DNA of 64,000 nucleotides, taken from positions 1 through 64,000 of the forward strand of contig CAZKUR010000002.1 in assembly GCA_964556005.1 (NCBI GenBank), in the 5' to 3' direction. The stretch is from CAZKUR01 sp964556005. Lineage in GTDB: Bacteria > Bacteroidota > Ignavibacteria > Ignavibacteriales > Ignavibacteriaceae. Shown piece after piece: positions 1-8,695 of this stretch. The notes beneath the pieces were generated by a model. That model did no database searches, was not told the DNA's origin, and was given only the letters and a program-made list of their open reading frames with translations. Position numbers and translations under genes: made by a program. Every line of letters begins with the position of its first letter. Position 1 is the first letter of the stretch.

Positions 1-292
1 CAAATATAATCTTGTCCCCGGGAACAAAGTCGTAATTCTGGTAAGATTTTATACTCACCGTCTGGTTCCCCGAAGTTTGATTTGGATTGTTACTATTTCC
101 GGAATTATTATTAGGCGCACCAGATTCTTTTTTTTGCGAATTATTATCTCCATTTAAAACTTTATTTACGGCATCGTTCCCTTTATTTTCTGCTTTGTCT
201 TTTGCTTTTTTAACTATATCTCCAAATTGTGCCCGTGCCGGTAAAGCAAAAATCAAAAATAAACCCAACATTATTAATGCTAACTTTTTCAT
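1..292 (-). CDS. N-terminal part of an OmpA-type outer-membrane protein, cut by the window edge
   Basis: The reading frame is open from an ATG at 292-290 to the first base of the window, so only about 97 N-terminal residues are visible. It begins with a clear signal peptide (MKKLALIMLGLFLIFALPARAQ) followed by a Lys/Ala-rich segment, then a linker very rich in Asn, Gly and Ser. The last visible residues (YQNYDFVPGDKIIF) resemble the segment that opens the periplasmic part of OmpA-family proteins common in Bacteroidota. The family assignment is an inference from that short motif. The peptidoglycan-binding C-terminal domain lies outside the window and cannot be checked. Confidence 0.6.
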   Translation of the reverse strand, partial: MKKLALIMLGLFLIFALPARAQFGDIVKKAKDKAENKGNDAVNKVLNGDNNSQKKESGAPNNNSGNSNNPNQTSGNQTVSIKSYQNYDFVPGDKIIF

Positions 293-437
293 ACATCCCT
301 CCGGATTTGTTAACTAAAGATTTTTTATATGAGATTTTTCGAAAGTAAATCAGTTGATACTTATTGCAATAAACATAAGATAGGATTTCAGCTAATTCAA
401 CTAATCATTTGGTTAGTTTTTTTGAAGCAGCATCCGG

Positions 438-1082
438 TTAAATGATTTTATTTTTAAGTGCCTTCGCTACTGCTTCGGAACGAGAGTTTACATGAAGTTT
501 TGTATAGATGTTGTGAAGATGAAATCTTACGGTATGATAACTAACGAAAAGTTTATCGGCGATTGCTCTTGTGCTATGTCCATCAATCAGGGCGTTGAGG
601 ACTTCTTTTTCTCTTTCGGATAACAGTGCAGCATCAACTTGACTTGACTGGGACTGAAAATATTGAAGAACTTTCATAGCAACTTCACCGGAGAAGGGGG
701 CCCCTCCCTCATTCGCTTCCTTTATCGCTTCAAGAAGTTTTGTTGTCGGACTTTTCTTTAATAAATAGCCGACGGCACCTCCGCGAAGAGATTCAAATAT
801 TTTTTCGCTTTCGCTGTAAACAGTCAACATCATCACATGAAGATTGGGGAATTCTTTTTTCAATTCTTTAAGGCATGTAATGCCGGATTTATCGGGCATT
901 TCTATATCGAGCAGTAGTATGTCAGGTGCATCATTTTCGATATTCTTTAAAGCTTGATCCGAATTCCTGTAAGTTGCTACACATGTATAACCTTCCGATC
1001 TGTTCAGAAGGTTTGAAAGAATTTCTCTGAAATCTTCATCATCGTCAAGTACCGCAACTCTTATAATGTTTTTTATTTCCAC
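438..1082 (-). CDS. Two-component response regulator, NarL/LuxR type
   Basis: A 214-residue DNA-binding response regulator. The receiver domain spans about residues 7-125, with the acidic pocket D13-D14, phosphoacceptor D59 in LLLDIEMPD, switch T87 and K109 in place. A LuxR-type helix-turn-helix follows at about 150-214 (LSEREKEVLNAL, then the recognition helix region SYHTVRFHLHNI). It lies 73 bp downstream of the propeller histidine kinase on the same strand, so the two very likely form one operon and a cognate pair. Length and residues are normal for the NarL family. The target genes cannot be deduced; the adjacent OprB-type porin gene on the same strand is a possibility only. Confidence 0.93.
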   Translation of the reverse strand: MEIKNIIRVAVLDDDEDFREILSNLLNRSEGYTCVATYRNSDQALKNIENDAPDILLLDIEMPDKSGITCLKELKKEFPNLHVMMLTVYSESEKIFESLRGGAVGYLLKKSPTTKLLEAIKEANEGGAPFSGEVAMKVLQYFQSQSSQVDAALLSEREKEVLNALIDGHSTRAIADKLFVSYHTVRFHLHNIYTKLHVNSRSEAVAKALKNKII

Positions 1083-1155
1083 GTAAAGCTTTATTTTTTT
1101 ATATAACTAAAGTCAATCTTAAATTTGAAATCTGCAACTAATCATTTGAGCAGTT

Positions 1156-4137
1156 TTATTTTAGAACCGGGAAAGTCAATTCTATATTTGTTCCTACGCC
1201 GGGTGAACTGATTATCGAACATTTGCCTGAAAGTGCTGTCGTGTTTTTCCGAATGTTGATCAATCCTTTTCCGGGAGTAATGCTTTCTTTGTTAAATCCC
1301 TTCCCGTTATCTTTAATTGATAGAAAGATATTTTTATTTTTTACTTCCAGAGCGAAAATAATCTCTGTACACTCCGAATATTTTATTGCATTATTTAACG
1401 ATTCTTTTACGATAAGCTGGAGATTCCTTTTAATTTGTGAATTGACTTTAACATTTTCAATATTTTCCGTTTTAATAACCAGGTTTATTTTTTTAGCTTC
1501 GCAAAGTTCATAAGCAAAATTTTTAAAGCTGAAAACGAAATCGTTGAGTGAGTCATATTTGGGATCGATCGACCATATTACATCTATCATCTGATCTACA
1601 AGATCCCGTGCTATTTTTCCAACCCGAATAATTGAATTATCCTTTTCCAGGGCCGGGTTGCTGCCGATGGCGGGAATCTTCTCTTCATGATCTTTTAATG
1701 CCTGCTCCGAAAGTATTGCAATTTTAGTCAAACCGGAACCGATCTCGTCGTGCAAATCTTCCGCAATCTTCATTCTTATTTTTTCAATTTCAAGCTTTCG
1801 TTTGTTCTTAAAATTTACAAAAAGAAATACGGAGATCATGAACAATAAAATCCATCCGGTGAAAAACCACCACTCTAAATAAAAAGGTTGTTCTATCTCA
1901 AATGTTAAAAAAGCAACTGGGCTTCGCAAAGTATTATCTGAACTAAATGAATTGACCTGGAATGTATACTTACCCGGTTTTAAGGAAGCGTATGTAACGA
2001 AATTTTTGTTTACTAATTTGTTCCAGCTTCTCTCAATACCGACCATCCGGTAATTATAGATCCTGTTTTTATCCTCGATATTATCGATCCGTGTAAATTC
2101 AAAAGTGATATTATTTTGTTCGCTGTTAAGGTAGGGGTTTGTGGAAAGGGGATAATTCTTTCCATTCACTAAGATTTTATTAAAATAAATCGATGTCCGG
2201 AAATGTCTTTTTTGCCAGGAAGGCTCATATATATAAATTTCACGATAGCCGGAGAAAGAAACAAAATTATTATTTGCCGAAATTGAGTAAAATGGAATAT
2301 TCGGTATCTCTTCATTTAATTCGCTTCCATTTGAAAAGTCTTTATTAAGTTTTTGGATCCCGTCTTGAGTTGCTACCCAAATACCGAAGTTGCCGAAATC
2401 TTCAATATCCCAGATCCCGTTGCTTATTAATCCGGAAGTTCTAGATAAATTAATAAAATTATTGTTTTTTAAAACAGCAATTCCTCCGTAACGAGTACCT
2501 ATCAACAAATCATGTTTTGAATCTTCAGTAACAGTTCTGATAAAATTATCAGGAAGTTTGCTGACTTTTGTAAACATTACTTGTTGTACATTGGAAGTAT
2601 CGTATTTCATTCCCAAATCTTTTAAAACCTTGTCTTTGGAAAAAAAGGTAAGACCATGGTTGTATCCACCTATCCAAAAGTTTTCTTTTGAATCTTCATA
2701 AATTATTCTGACAGAATTATCGGGAAGGCCGTTACCGTCATTATAAACTTTGATTACTTTCCTGACTTTACTATTGCTTAATACAATTACTCCAAAATCC
2801 AGGGCGCTTGTCCAGATGTTACCGTAACTATCTTCAAAACTTTTATATAAACCGGAGAATTTAAATTTTGATTTAAGATCGGTTGACGTTAAAAATCTTA
2901 GTTCTGAAGGGTTTAAGGATAATGGGTTTTTGTTTAAGATTGCATATTCATCTATAATGCCGTACCCATATGTTAAAATAATTTTTCCGTTGTGATAAAA
3001 GATAAAATTAGTAGCCGGATTTTGGGAGTATTTTGTGAGAACATGCGTGAATTTGTGCCAGCTATTATTTTTGTCTTTCCATATTTCGAGCAACCCCTTA
3101 CCGGTTGTAAACCAGAAGTGCGAAATATTATCAACCAAAGAAGTAGTAAAGTATTTATCTTTATTAAATTTTAAGAGATTCCGGTAAACAAGTTTAGAAA
3201 TTCCGTCATTATTATTCCCCAGCCACAGAATCCCGTCCCTATCTATCATAGAATAAATTACGTTATTGCTGGGTAAACCGTTTCGTTCCGTTATTTCCGA
3301 TTGAGCAAGTAAATTATTTTTATCGATTTCTATAATTCCAAGGTCACTGCTTAAATAAAGAAAATTTTCATCCGTTGAGCCTGTTATATTGAAATAAGTT
3401 CTGCCGGTTTTTAGATTTATTTGTTCGACTTTATTTCCCGTCTGCTTTATTAATGCTCCGCTGCTTTTAAGAAACCACTCCGTTAATTTTACACCGGAAT
3501 AGATTGAGACAATGCCTTTATAAAAATTTTTTGAAATACCTTTCTCTTCGGTGAGAATTCTTGATTCTTTGTTGAATTTAAATAGACCGTTGCTTGCCGC
3601 AATTAAAATATTTCCAGCAGAGTCCTGCTCAATAGTATTAACCCAAGCAATTTCTCTACCTTTTTCGAAATTATAAATACTATTGTCTTTTATTAAGAAG
3701 ACCGAATTGTTTGTACCGCACCAGATTGTAGAATCATTGTCCTCAAAAATTGCAGTGATATTTCCTTTACCTGCCGGGAGATTTCCATCCGGATAATAAA
3801 ACTTTCCGTTTTTATATTTTGCCAGGCCGCCGTCGGTGTAGCAAACCCAAACAGCCCCTTTGTCGAATTTATCGGCGGTTACTAATTGTATGTTATCATA
3901 TCGCAAGCCATTCCCGATAGAATAATTTTGAAATTGCTGGCTGTCGAATCTGCTTAAGCCCTCCTCAGTGGCAATCCAAATAAAGCCGAGCGAATCCTGA
4001 CAGATCGAATTAATATTGTTTGATATTAATCCGTCATTCATTGTGTATGTATGAAAAATTAATTGCTGTGCAAAGCAGCGTGTGGTGATAAGTGTGGTAA
4101 AGAGACCAAGTACTATAATAATAAATTTATACTTCAA
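1156..4137 (-). CDS. Beta-propeller sensor histidine kinase (Reg_prop / Y_Y_Y / HisKA_3)
   Basis: A 993-residue inner-membrane sensor. It has a signal peptide (residues 1-23), then about 600 residues of propeller repeats of the type GLxSNxxxSIxxDxxGxxWIAT, a Y_Y_Y-like beta-sandwich at about 670-750, and one membrane helix at about 756-776. The cytoplasmic HisKA_3 domain carries phosphoacceptor H796 in the EDLHDE motif, and the HATPase domain shows N915/N916 and the glycine boxes DNGKGF (943-948) and GKGL (956-959). Unlike the 'hybrid two-component systems' of Bacteroides it has no fused receiver or AraC domain. The separate LuxR-type regulator just downstream supplies that function. In related Bacteroidota such sensors often respond to periplasmic polysaccharide fragments; the ligand here is unknown. 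Confidence 0.92.
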   Translation of the reverse strand: MKYKFIIIVLGLFTTLITTRCFAQQLIFHTYTMNDGLISNNINSICQDSLGFIWIATEEGLSRFDSQQFQNYSIGNGLRYDNIQLVTADKFDKGAVWVCYTDGGLAKYKNGKFYYPDGNLPAGKGNITAIFEDNDSTIWCGTNNSVFLIKDNSIYNFEKGREIAWVNTIEQDSAGNILIAASNGLFKFNKESRILTEEKGISKNFYKGIVSIYSGVKLTEWFLKSSGALIKQTGNKVEQINLKTGRTYFNITGSTDENFLYLSSDLGIIEIDKNNLLAQSEITERNGLPSNNVIYSMIDRDGILWLGNNNDGISKLVYRNLLKFNKDKYFTTSLVDNISHFWFTTGKGLLEIWKDKNNSWHKFTHVLTKYSQNPATNFIFYHNGKIILTYGYGIIDEYAILNKNPLSLNPSELRFLTSTDLKSKFKFSGLYKSFEDSYGNIWTSALDFGVIVLSNSKVRKVIKVYNDGNGLPDNSVRIIYEDSKENFWIGGYNHGLTFFSKDKVLKDLGMKYDTSNVQQVMFTKVSKLPDNFIRTVTEDSKHDLLIGTRYGGIAVLKNNNFINLSRTSGLISNGIWDIEDFGNFGIWVATQDGIQKLNKDFSNGSELNEEIPNIPFYSISANNNFVSFSGYREIYIYEPSWQKRHFRTSIYFNKILVNGKNYPLSTNPYLNSEQNNITFEFTRIDNIEDKNRIYNYRMVGIERSWNKLVNKNFVTYASLKPGKYTFQVNSFSSDNTLRSPVAFLTFEIEQPFYLEWWFFTGWILLFMISVFLFVNFKNKRKLEIEKIRMKIAEDLHDEIGSGLTKIAILSEQALKDHEEKIPAIGSNPALEKDNSIIRVGKIARDLVDQMIDVIWSIDPKYDSLNDFVFSFKNFAYELCEAKKINLVIKTENIENVKVNSQIKRNLQLIVKESLNNAIKYSECTEIIFALEVKNKNIFLSIKDNGKGFNKESITPGKGLINIRKNTTALSGKCSIISSPGVGTNIELTFPVLK

Positions 4138-4291
4138 TGATTAATTTGTGTTACTAATGTTAACCGGTTACAAAATATGATAAAAAATAAATGTAAACAA
4201 TATTTTTTTAATAATAGAAAATTACATTAAACGAAAAATCAAACAATTGAAGTTTCAAAGAGATAACCTGAAAAATTAATTCATTTACAGT

Positions 4292-5578
4292 TTAAAAAGT
4301 TACACTTATTCTTACGTCGAAGCACAAAGAGTTTTGTATCAAAGGATTTGTATCCGGATTTACAATATACTGTACATCCGGTTGCACTGAAAACCACGGG
4401 AAAAATTGTACGTAATACGTCAACTCAAAGTTAAGTTCACTGCCGCTTACCGGTTGGTTGTTCATCGATTCCAATTTGTTATAATCAAAACCGTTAACAG
4501 CATTTGCAAAGGCAATTCCCAGTTGATCATCCGGCCTTCCTAAAAAAGGACTGTTAAAAACCAAACCGCCGCCAATATAATAACCGAATCTATTTATTTT
4601 AGCGTTGGCTGTTTCCAGTCTTAAAAATGCTTTTAAATTTCTTGCATCGTTTTCGGGATCACTGAAAATAGTTTGTTCACCGATAAAATACATACCGATA
4701 TTATTTTTGCTTTTCAATAGATTTCCTTTCTGCAATGAAATCAACTCATTAAATTCAGAAGTATATTTCCAGAATCCTAATGCATATTTGAAGCTGTATT
4801 CTTCATCGGAAAGTCGCCCCAGTCTACGCTGCTCTGCTCTTCCCTGTGCGGAATATGTGTTTGCTGAATTTGAAATTAAACCTGTTTCAACAGTAATTAA
4901 CATTCCGTCTTTTTTATTAAAAATTATATGCGTTCCTTTAGGATTTGAAGAATCCCCTGGAACTCCGTCTAATACAACTGCCTGCAAATAATATGAGTTG
5001 TTAAATTCTGTTTTTAATCTTACACCAACAGAAGTAGTCGGAAAAATAGAAGGACCGTTTTCGCCTGTTTGTGAAAATGCAACTCCGATTCCATGGGAAC
5101 TGTTTATAAATAAATTTGATGACTGCAGATTTTCAAACTCGGAATTCAAATTATATAGCCCGGCAAGAAGAGAAATTCTATTATCAAACAAATCCGTTTG
5201 AATCCATGCTTCGAATATTTTCCAGGCAGATGGAGCAGCGATATTACTCGCAGTCTGAGCGTCGCCTATATAATTGTCCGGGTCTTCGCCGTCGTTGCCG
5301 AGTCCGTAAATAAAAATATTGCTGTTCTTAAATCCTATAAGCTTTTTGAGATTGAAAGTAAATATAATATCGAAATTATCGAGGTAAGTCGTTTTCCGTT
5401 CGAGTCCGCCATATAAATTAGAAAAAATGTCAGATGTATAAACTACATCCAGATTTATTCCCTTCTCAGCAAGGGAATCTCTAAGACCGAACCAATTGCC
5501 GGTAAGATTTGAATTATAAAAATTGGTTTGAGAATATCCTATACCTGAAAGCAAAATCAGAAAAATAATTCTAAGCAT
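4292..5578 (-). CDS. OprB-type carbohydrate-selective porin
   Basis: A 428-residue outer-membrane protein with a signal peptide (residues 1-16) and the sequence pattern of the OprB family: an N-terminal segment NLTGNWFGLRDSLAEKGI, which typically starts the mature barrel, then alternating beta-strands ending in an aromatic-terminated strand (CFDVRISVTF). OprB porins let small sugars diffuse through the outer membrane. The gene sits behind the sensor kinase operon, separated by about 150 bp, on the same strand. No TonB box or plug domain is visible, which argues against a TonB-dependent receptor. Confidence 0.85.
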   Translation of the reverse strand: MLRIIFLILLSGIGYSQTNFYNSNLTGNWFGLRDSLAEKGINLDVVYTSDIFSNLYGGLERKTTYLDNFDIIFTFNLKKLIGFKNSNIFIYGLGNDGEDPDNYIGDAQTASNIAAPSAWKIFEAWIQTDLFDNRISLLAGLYNLNSEFENLQSSNLFINSSHGIGVAFSQTGENGPSIFPTTSVGVRLKTEFNNSYYLQAVVLDGVPGDSSNPKGTHIIFNKKDGMLITVETGLISNSANTYSAQGRAEQRRLGRLSDEEYSFKYALGFWKYTSEFNELISLQKGNLLKSKNNIGMYFIGEQTIFSDPENDARNLKAFLRLETANAKINRFGYYIGGGLVFNSPFLGRPDDQLGIAFANAVNGFDYNKLESMNNQPVSGSELNFELTYYVQFFPWFSVQPDVQYIVNPDTNPLIQNSLCFDVRISVTF

Positions 5579-5802
5579 TTAAAAGATATTTTTATTGAGA
5601 AAGATATCTTAAGAAAAGTTCAAAAATATATTTTTATTCGTTAAGGTGATTTGATAATAGCCAAATTTTGACTTTTTAATTCATCACTCTATTATTCTTT
5701 ATTTTACTTTTTCCGAATAAAGAATTCAGAACAATTGAATACAAAATAGTTAAATCGGTTACAGAAGGTTTCCGGTTGATTTGCCTTCTAAAAATAGAAA
5801 AG

Positions 5803-5815
5803 GAGCGTTGAGCTC
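5803..5815 (-). terminator. Weak terminator-like hairpin after tRNA-Lys
   Basis: Immediately downstream of the tRNA on the minus strand is GAGC-TCAAC-GCTC followed by CTTTTCTATTTTT. The stem is only four base pairs, so this is a weak candidate. A second possible pairing further on (AGAAGG 5763-5768 with CCTTCT 5784-5789) has a 15-nt loop. Confidence 0.3.
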
Positions 5816-5820
5816 TTTAG

Positions 5821-5893
5821 TGCACCCTGGGGGACTCGAACCCCCGGCCTGCTGATTAAGAGTCAGATGCTCTACCAACTGAGCTAAGGGTGC
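5821..5893 (-). tRNA. tRNA-Lys (anticodon CTT)
   Basis: A 73-nt cloverleaf reads on the minus strand: acceptor GCACCCT pairs with AGGGTGC, discriminator A, D-arm AGCTCAGTTGGTAGAGC, and anticodon arm TCTGA-CTCTTAA-TCAGC (loop given in the middle) with anticodon CTT. The T-arm CGGGGGTTCGAGTCCCCC is complete. The CCA end is not encoded: the next bases are CTAAAG. All invariant features are intact. Confidence 0.97.
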
Positions 5894-5897
5894 GATG

Positions 5898-5928
5898 CAA
5901 AATTAATATATTTCGCCGGAGTATCAAA
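5898..5928 (-). promoter_or_regulatory. Bacteroidota-type promoter of tRNA-Lys
   Basis: On the minus strand TTTG (5928-5925) is followed by exactly 19 nt and then TAATTTTG (5905-5898). This matches the Bacteroidota housekeeping sigma consensus TTTG-N19-21-TAnnTTTG at every defined base. The -7 box ends five bases before the tRNA 5' end, so transcription would start at or next to the mature tRNA. Confidence 0.75.
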
Positions 5929-5933
5929 ACGAT

Positions 5934-5960
5934 TTTGCACATAACATTTATTTATATTTG
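5934..5960 (+). promoter_or_regulatory. Possible promoter of the SemiSWEET gene
   Basis: TATATTTG (5953-5960) fits the Bacteroidota -7 element TAnnTTTG and lies 29 bp before the ATG. A TTTG at 5934-5937 could serve as the -33 element, but the spacing is 15 nt rather than 19-21. The call is therefore tentative. Confidence 0.4.
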
Positions 5961-5989
5961 CTTTCATCTTAGTAAAAGTTTTTTAAGTA

Positions 5990-6295
5990 ATGTTTATAGA
6001 AAATTTTATCGGGTATACTGCGGCATTTTGTACGACGGCGGCTTTTATTCCGCAGGCTGTTAAAGTCTACAGGACAAGAAGCACCAGGGATATTTCAATA
6101 GGGATGTTTTCATTACTTACCTTTGGGGTAGCGTGCTGGTTAATATACGGATTGTTTTTAGATTCACCACCGATTATTGTGGCAAATGCAATTACGCTTG
6201 TTCTTGCTTTTTATATTTTTGCGATGAAGATTAAACTGGATTATTCATTCAAGAATAAATCAAAATTAAGGAAGGGAAGCCAGAGCAGTTTTTAA
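5990..6295 (+). CDS. SemiSWEET sugar transporter
   Basis: A 101-residue membrane protein with three predicted helices. It has the PQ-loop signature (P21-Q22 in AAFIPQAVKVYRTRS), W50 between helices, and N66 in the third helix, the residue pattern of bacterial SemiSWEETs, which work as homodimers to move sugars across the inner membrane. Length (about 90-100 residues) is normal for the family. The last 30 bp overlap the end of the convergent MauE-like gene, and the C-terminal tail after residue 82 is basic and probably cytoplasmic. The substrate cannot be told from the sequence. Confidence 0.87.
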   Translation: MFIENFIGYTAAFCTTAAFIPQAVKVYRTRSTRDISIGMFSLLTFGVACWLIYGLFLDSPPIIVANAITLVLAFYIFAMKIKLDYSFKNKSKLRKGSQSSF

Positions 6296-7306
6296 TTTGT
6301 CATCACTAAAACTATTATAATTCCAGTCTCCAATAATATTTCCTTTGTATAATAATATAACTCTCGGTGGAAAATCTTTAATAAATGGGAAGAAGGTCTG
6401 AGGAGGAATAATTTTATACGGATATTCCTTTCCCGCAAATTGGAAAAAATTCTGAACTTGATCCTGCTGACCTAAAAATAAAATGTAAATAGGAGGCAGA
6501 TTTAATTTCTTATTTAGCGCGGCTATCTTTTTTGCCGTGTTCATACAATCTTCGCATTCAAGACTAAAGAATGCCAAAATCTTTTCGCCATCATTTAAAT
6601 TTACTTTTTTACCGTTGCTGAATTTATCAAACTCACTGAAAGGTGAAGCGGTTTTTTTGTAATCTCTAATTTCGCTTTTTGCAGTTTTCTGTTTATCTGT
6701 ATTAGTATCATTTAACCGGTTATCATTTATTTGATTTTTGCTTGTACCTGGATTACCGGGTTCTCTTAATTCTGAAGAAAAACTATTTACCGGCACATTA
6801 TATGCCTTAACTTGAAAAACTAAAAAGATTGCTGCAGCAAATGCTAAAAAGATAACCACTGGCCTAATCAAATGAATTCTATCTTCTTCATTCCATGTCT
6901 TATATAAATATAAGAGGATAATCAGCAAAAAAATATTTTTAATTAAAGCAGCAAGGTTTGACATTGGGAGAAGGTTGCCAAAACATCCGCAATCTCCGGA
7001 ATTACCGGATATAACAACCTGGAAGATAAGATGAACGCTGAAGATAATTAAAAGAACTACCGCAGCAGGGATAAATAATTTTTTTAAATTTTTCCCGATT
7101 AAGAAAGATATACCTATCGATAATTCAATTGAAATGATTATTCTTGAAAGATAGGGAGCAATTTGCCAGGATGTAATTCCCTGCGAAACTAATGTAAAAT
7201 CAAATGCTTCCACAGGAAACAATTTCGATACGGCTGAAAAAATAAATAGTACGCCGATTACAAGTCTAAAAAGGAAACTAATTTTATTTGTTAATTGCAG
7301 ATTCAT
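6266..7306 (-). CDS. MauE/DoxX-type membrane protein fused to a thioredoxin-like domain
   Basis: A 346-residue protein. The first 165 residues hold four to five membrane helices of the MauE/DoxX type with the conserved cysteine motif GDCGCFG (104-110). A Ser/Asn/Lys-rich linker (about 175-230) leads to a thioredoxin-like domain with the active-site motif CEDC (251-254) and a later PP segment (KDFPPRVILL) where thioredoxins have their cis-proline. Fusions of this sort in Bacteroidota are thought to pass electrons through the membrane to periplasmic dithiols, as MauE and DsbD-like proteins do. That role is inferred. Two free-standing DoxX proteins follow upstream on the same strand. Confidence 0.8.
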   Translation of the reverse strand: MNLQLTNKISFLFRLVIGVLFIFSAVSKLFPVEAFDFTLVSQGITSWQIAPYLSRIIISIELSIGISFLIGKNLKKLFIPAAVVLLIIFSVHLIFQVVISGNSGDCGCFGNLLPMSNLAALIKNIFLLIILLYLYKTWNEEDRIHLIRPVVIFLAFAAAIFLVFQVKAYNVPVNSFSSELREPGNPGTSKNQINDNRLNDTNTDKQKTAKSEIRDYKKTASPFSEFDKFSNGKKVNLNDGEKILAFFSLECEDCMNTAKKIAALNKKLNLPPIYILFLGQQDQVQNFFQFAGKEYPYKIIPPQTFFPFIKDFPPRVILLYKGNIIGDWNYNSFSDDKLKTALASLP

Positions 7307-7460
7307 ACATCCCGTATATGAAACGGTTAAATTGAGTAACTAAATTAATTTCACCCTCAAAAATTTTTATAATGCAATTTAAACAAATAAAACAAACTTT
7401 GCCCGGTAAAAGAATTAAACAAGTGTTCAAATGAGGTTGTACAATTTTTTAAAATCTTGA

Positions 7461-7898
7461 TTAATGATCCTCATGCGTTGCCAGATGATGATCCAGCGAA
7501 TATTCTCCCGAACCAAAAATCAGGAAAAATATTGTAAGAAATAATGCAGTTATCGATATATAAAGTTCGTAATTTAAAACGTGAAATCCCTGGGGAAGAT
7601 TTACGAAAAAAACTGCAACAATTAATATTGGCAATGTAAAAAGTGAAGCTGTTCTTGTCTTCAAACCTAATATAAGCATAATACCTGCTCCGATTTGAGC
7701 GAGCACTACATAGCTTGCAATCATTATCGACACAAATCCGAAACTGCTGTCGGCAACTAATGTTCCGATTAAATAGCTGTGATTCACATAAGATAATCCT
7801 TTAGCAAGTAAAACCACACCGAGTGCGACTCTAAAAATATCAATCCATTTTGGATGATGCTTACTTGCCCATTCATCGATGAGTACTAAGGTATGCAT
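7461..7898 (-). CDS. DoxX family membrane protein (copy 1)
   Basis: A 145-residue protein with four membrane helices (about 22-40, 55-78, 83-102 and 110-132). It starts with a short amphipathic segment WASKHHPKWIDIFRVALG and ends with a His/Asp-rich tail. The pattern FRxALGxxLLxKG matches the DoxX/SURF4-like family, small quinone-linked or redox-associated membrane proteins. It is clearly paralogous to the gene at 8197-8637 (shared HHxKWIDxxRxxLGxxLxxKG and GSGxxSxDxxL motifs), so the two arose by tandem duplication. Physiological function is unknown. Confidence 0.8.
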   Translation of the reverse strand: MHTLVLIDEWASKHHPKWIDIFRVALGVVLLAKGLSYVNHSYLIGTLVADSSFGFVSIMIASYVVLAQIGAGIMLILGLKTRTASLFTLPILIVAVFFVNLPQGFHVLNYELYISITALFLTIFFLIFGSGEYSLDHHLATHEDH

Positions 7899-8196
7899 GA
7901 CATTTCCTAATCATTGTTTGATGATGAATAATAATTTTTTTTATACTAACTTTTTTATATGAAGAATGAATGAATGATAGATAAACAGGTAAGAAGGAAC
8001 ACAATTAATTTAAAAGATTTCCGCCAATGGCGGATCAGCCTTTGGGTGAAGAAAAATTAAAGATTAAAAGATTGATAAATCAAAAGATGAATTAAAAAAT
8101 TGAAAGACTGCAGATAATAATATTATTCACCAAAAACTGAAATGTCCATTCAAGTGTTTCTTCCAATTTCAATTACAGAAAAATTATAAAATTATC
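7899..8196. other. Intergenic stretch between the DoxX paralogues
   Basis: No gene is visible. The stretch contains a short perfect hairpin (CCGCC-AAT-GGCGG, 8021-8033), followed by a low-complexity run of imperfect units resembling 'aaagatt' (about 8055-8110). No promoter or riboswitch is recognised. Confidence 0.5.
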
Positions 8197-8637
8197 CTAT
8201 TCTTCTTTTTGCTTTGACAGCAGATAATCAATTGAGATTGGTCCTGAACCGTAAACAAGAAAAAATATTAATAAAAATAGAATCATGAGTAAGTATCCAA
8301 GATCCGAATTAATTGCAAATAATCCCTGATGATAATTTATAAAGATTATCGTTCCGAGTATGATTGGGATTTCAAGTAAAGAAACCACGCGGGTGAGCAG
8401 CCCAGTCGCAATTAAAAGTCCGCCTGCAATATAAAAAGCAATTACATATTGAGAAGAGAGAAGAAAAGAAAAAACATCAATATTGCTTTTCTCCATCAAT
8501 AGAAATACCTGTTCCTTGTTCATTACAAGTGTAATTCCTTTAATCATTAAAACAATACCTAAAATAATTCGCAGCAGGTCAATCCATTTAAGATGGTGGC
8601 GGTCTACCCAATTTTCAACTTTTTGTATTGAGTACAT
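8197..8637 (-). CDS. DoxX family membrane protein (copy 2)
   Basis: A 146-residue, four-helix membrane protein of the DoxX family and a paralogue of the preceding one. The start at 8637 is well supported by a strong ribosome-binding site (AGGGGAGGA, four bases before ATG). The conserved N-terminal HHLKWIDLLRIILG and C-terminal GSGPISIDYLL segments are shared with copy 1, while the tail ends KQKEE instead of being His-rich. Its role is probably redox- or quinone-related, as for other DoxX proteins, but nothing in the sequence fixes a substrate. Confidence 0.8.
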   Translation of the reverse strand: MYSIQKVENWVDRHHLKWIDLLRIILGIVLMIKGITLVMNKEQVFLLMEKSNIDVFSFLLSSQYVIAFYIAGGLLIATGLLTRVVSLLEIPIILGTIIFINYHQGLFAINSDLGYLLMILFLLIFFLVYGSGPISIDYLLSKQKEE

Positions 8638-8695
8638 GTTTCCTCCCCTAAATAATTGTACAAAAAATTAAATAATAATTTCAGTAAAGATAAAA

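Noticed and set aside
87..317. 76-codon plus-strand frame at the window start
   Set aside because: It is antisense to the signal peptide and linker of the OmpA-type gene, which has better coding features.
4161..4170. TAACCGGTTA palindrome just before the propeller kinase gene, as a possible operator
   Set aside because: The same AACCGGTT core recurs inside coding sequence (6714-6723 and near 28280), so it is a common motif of this genome.
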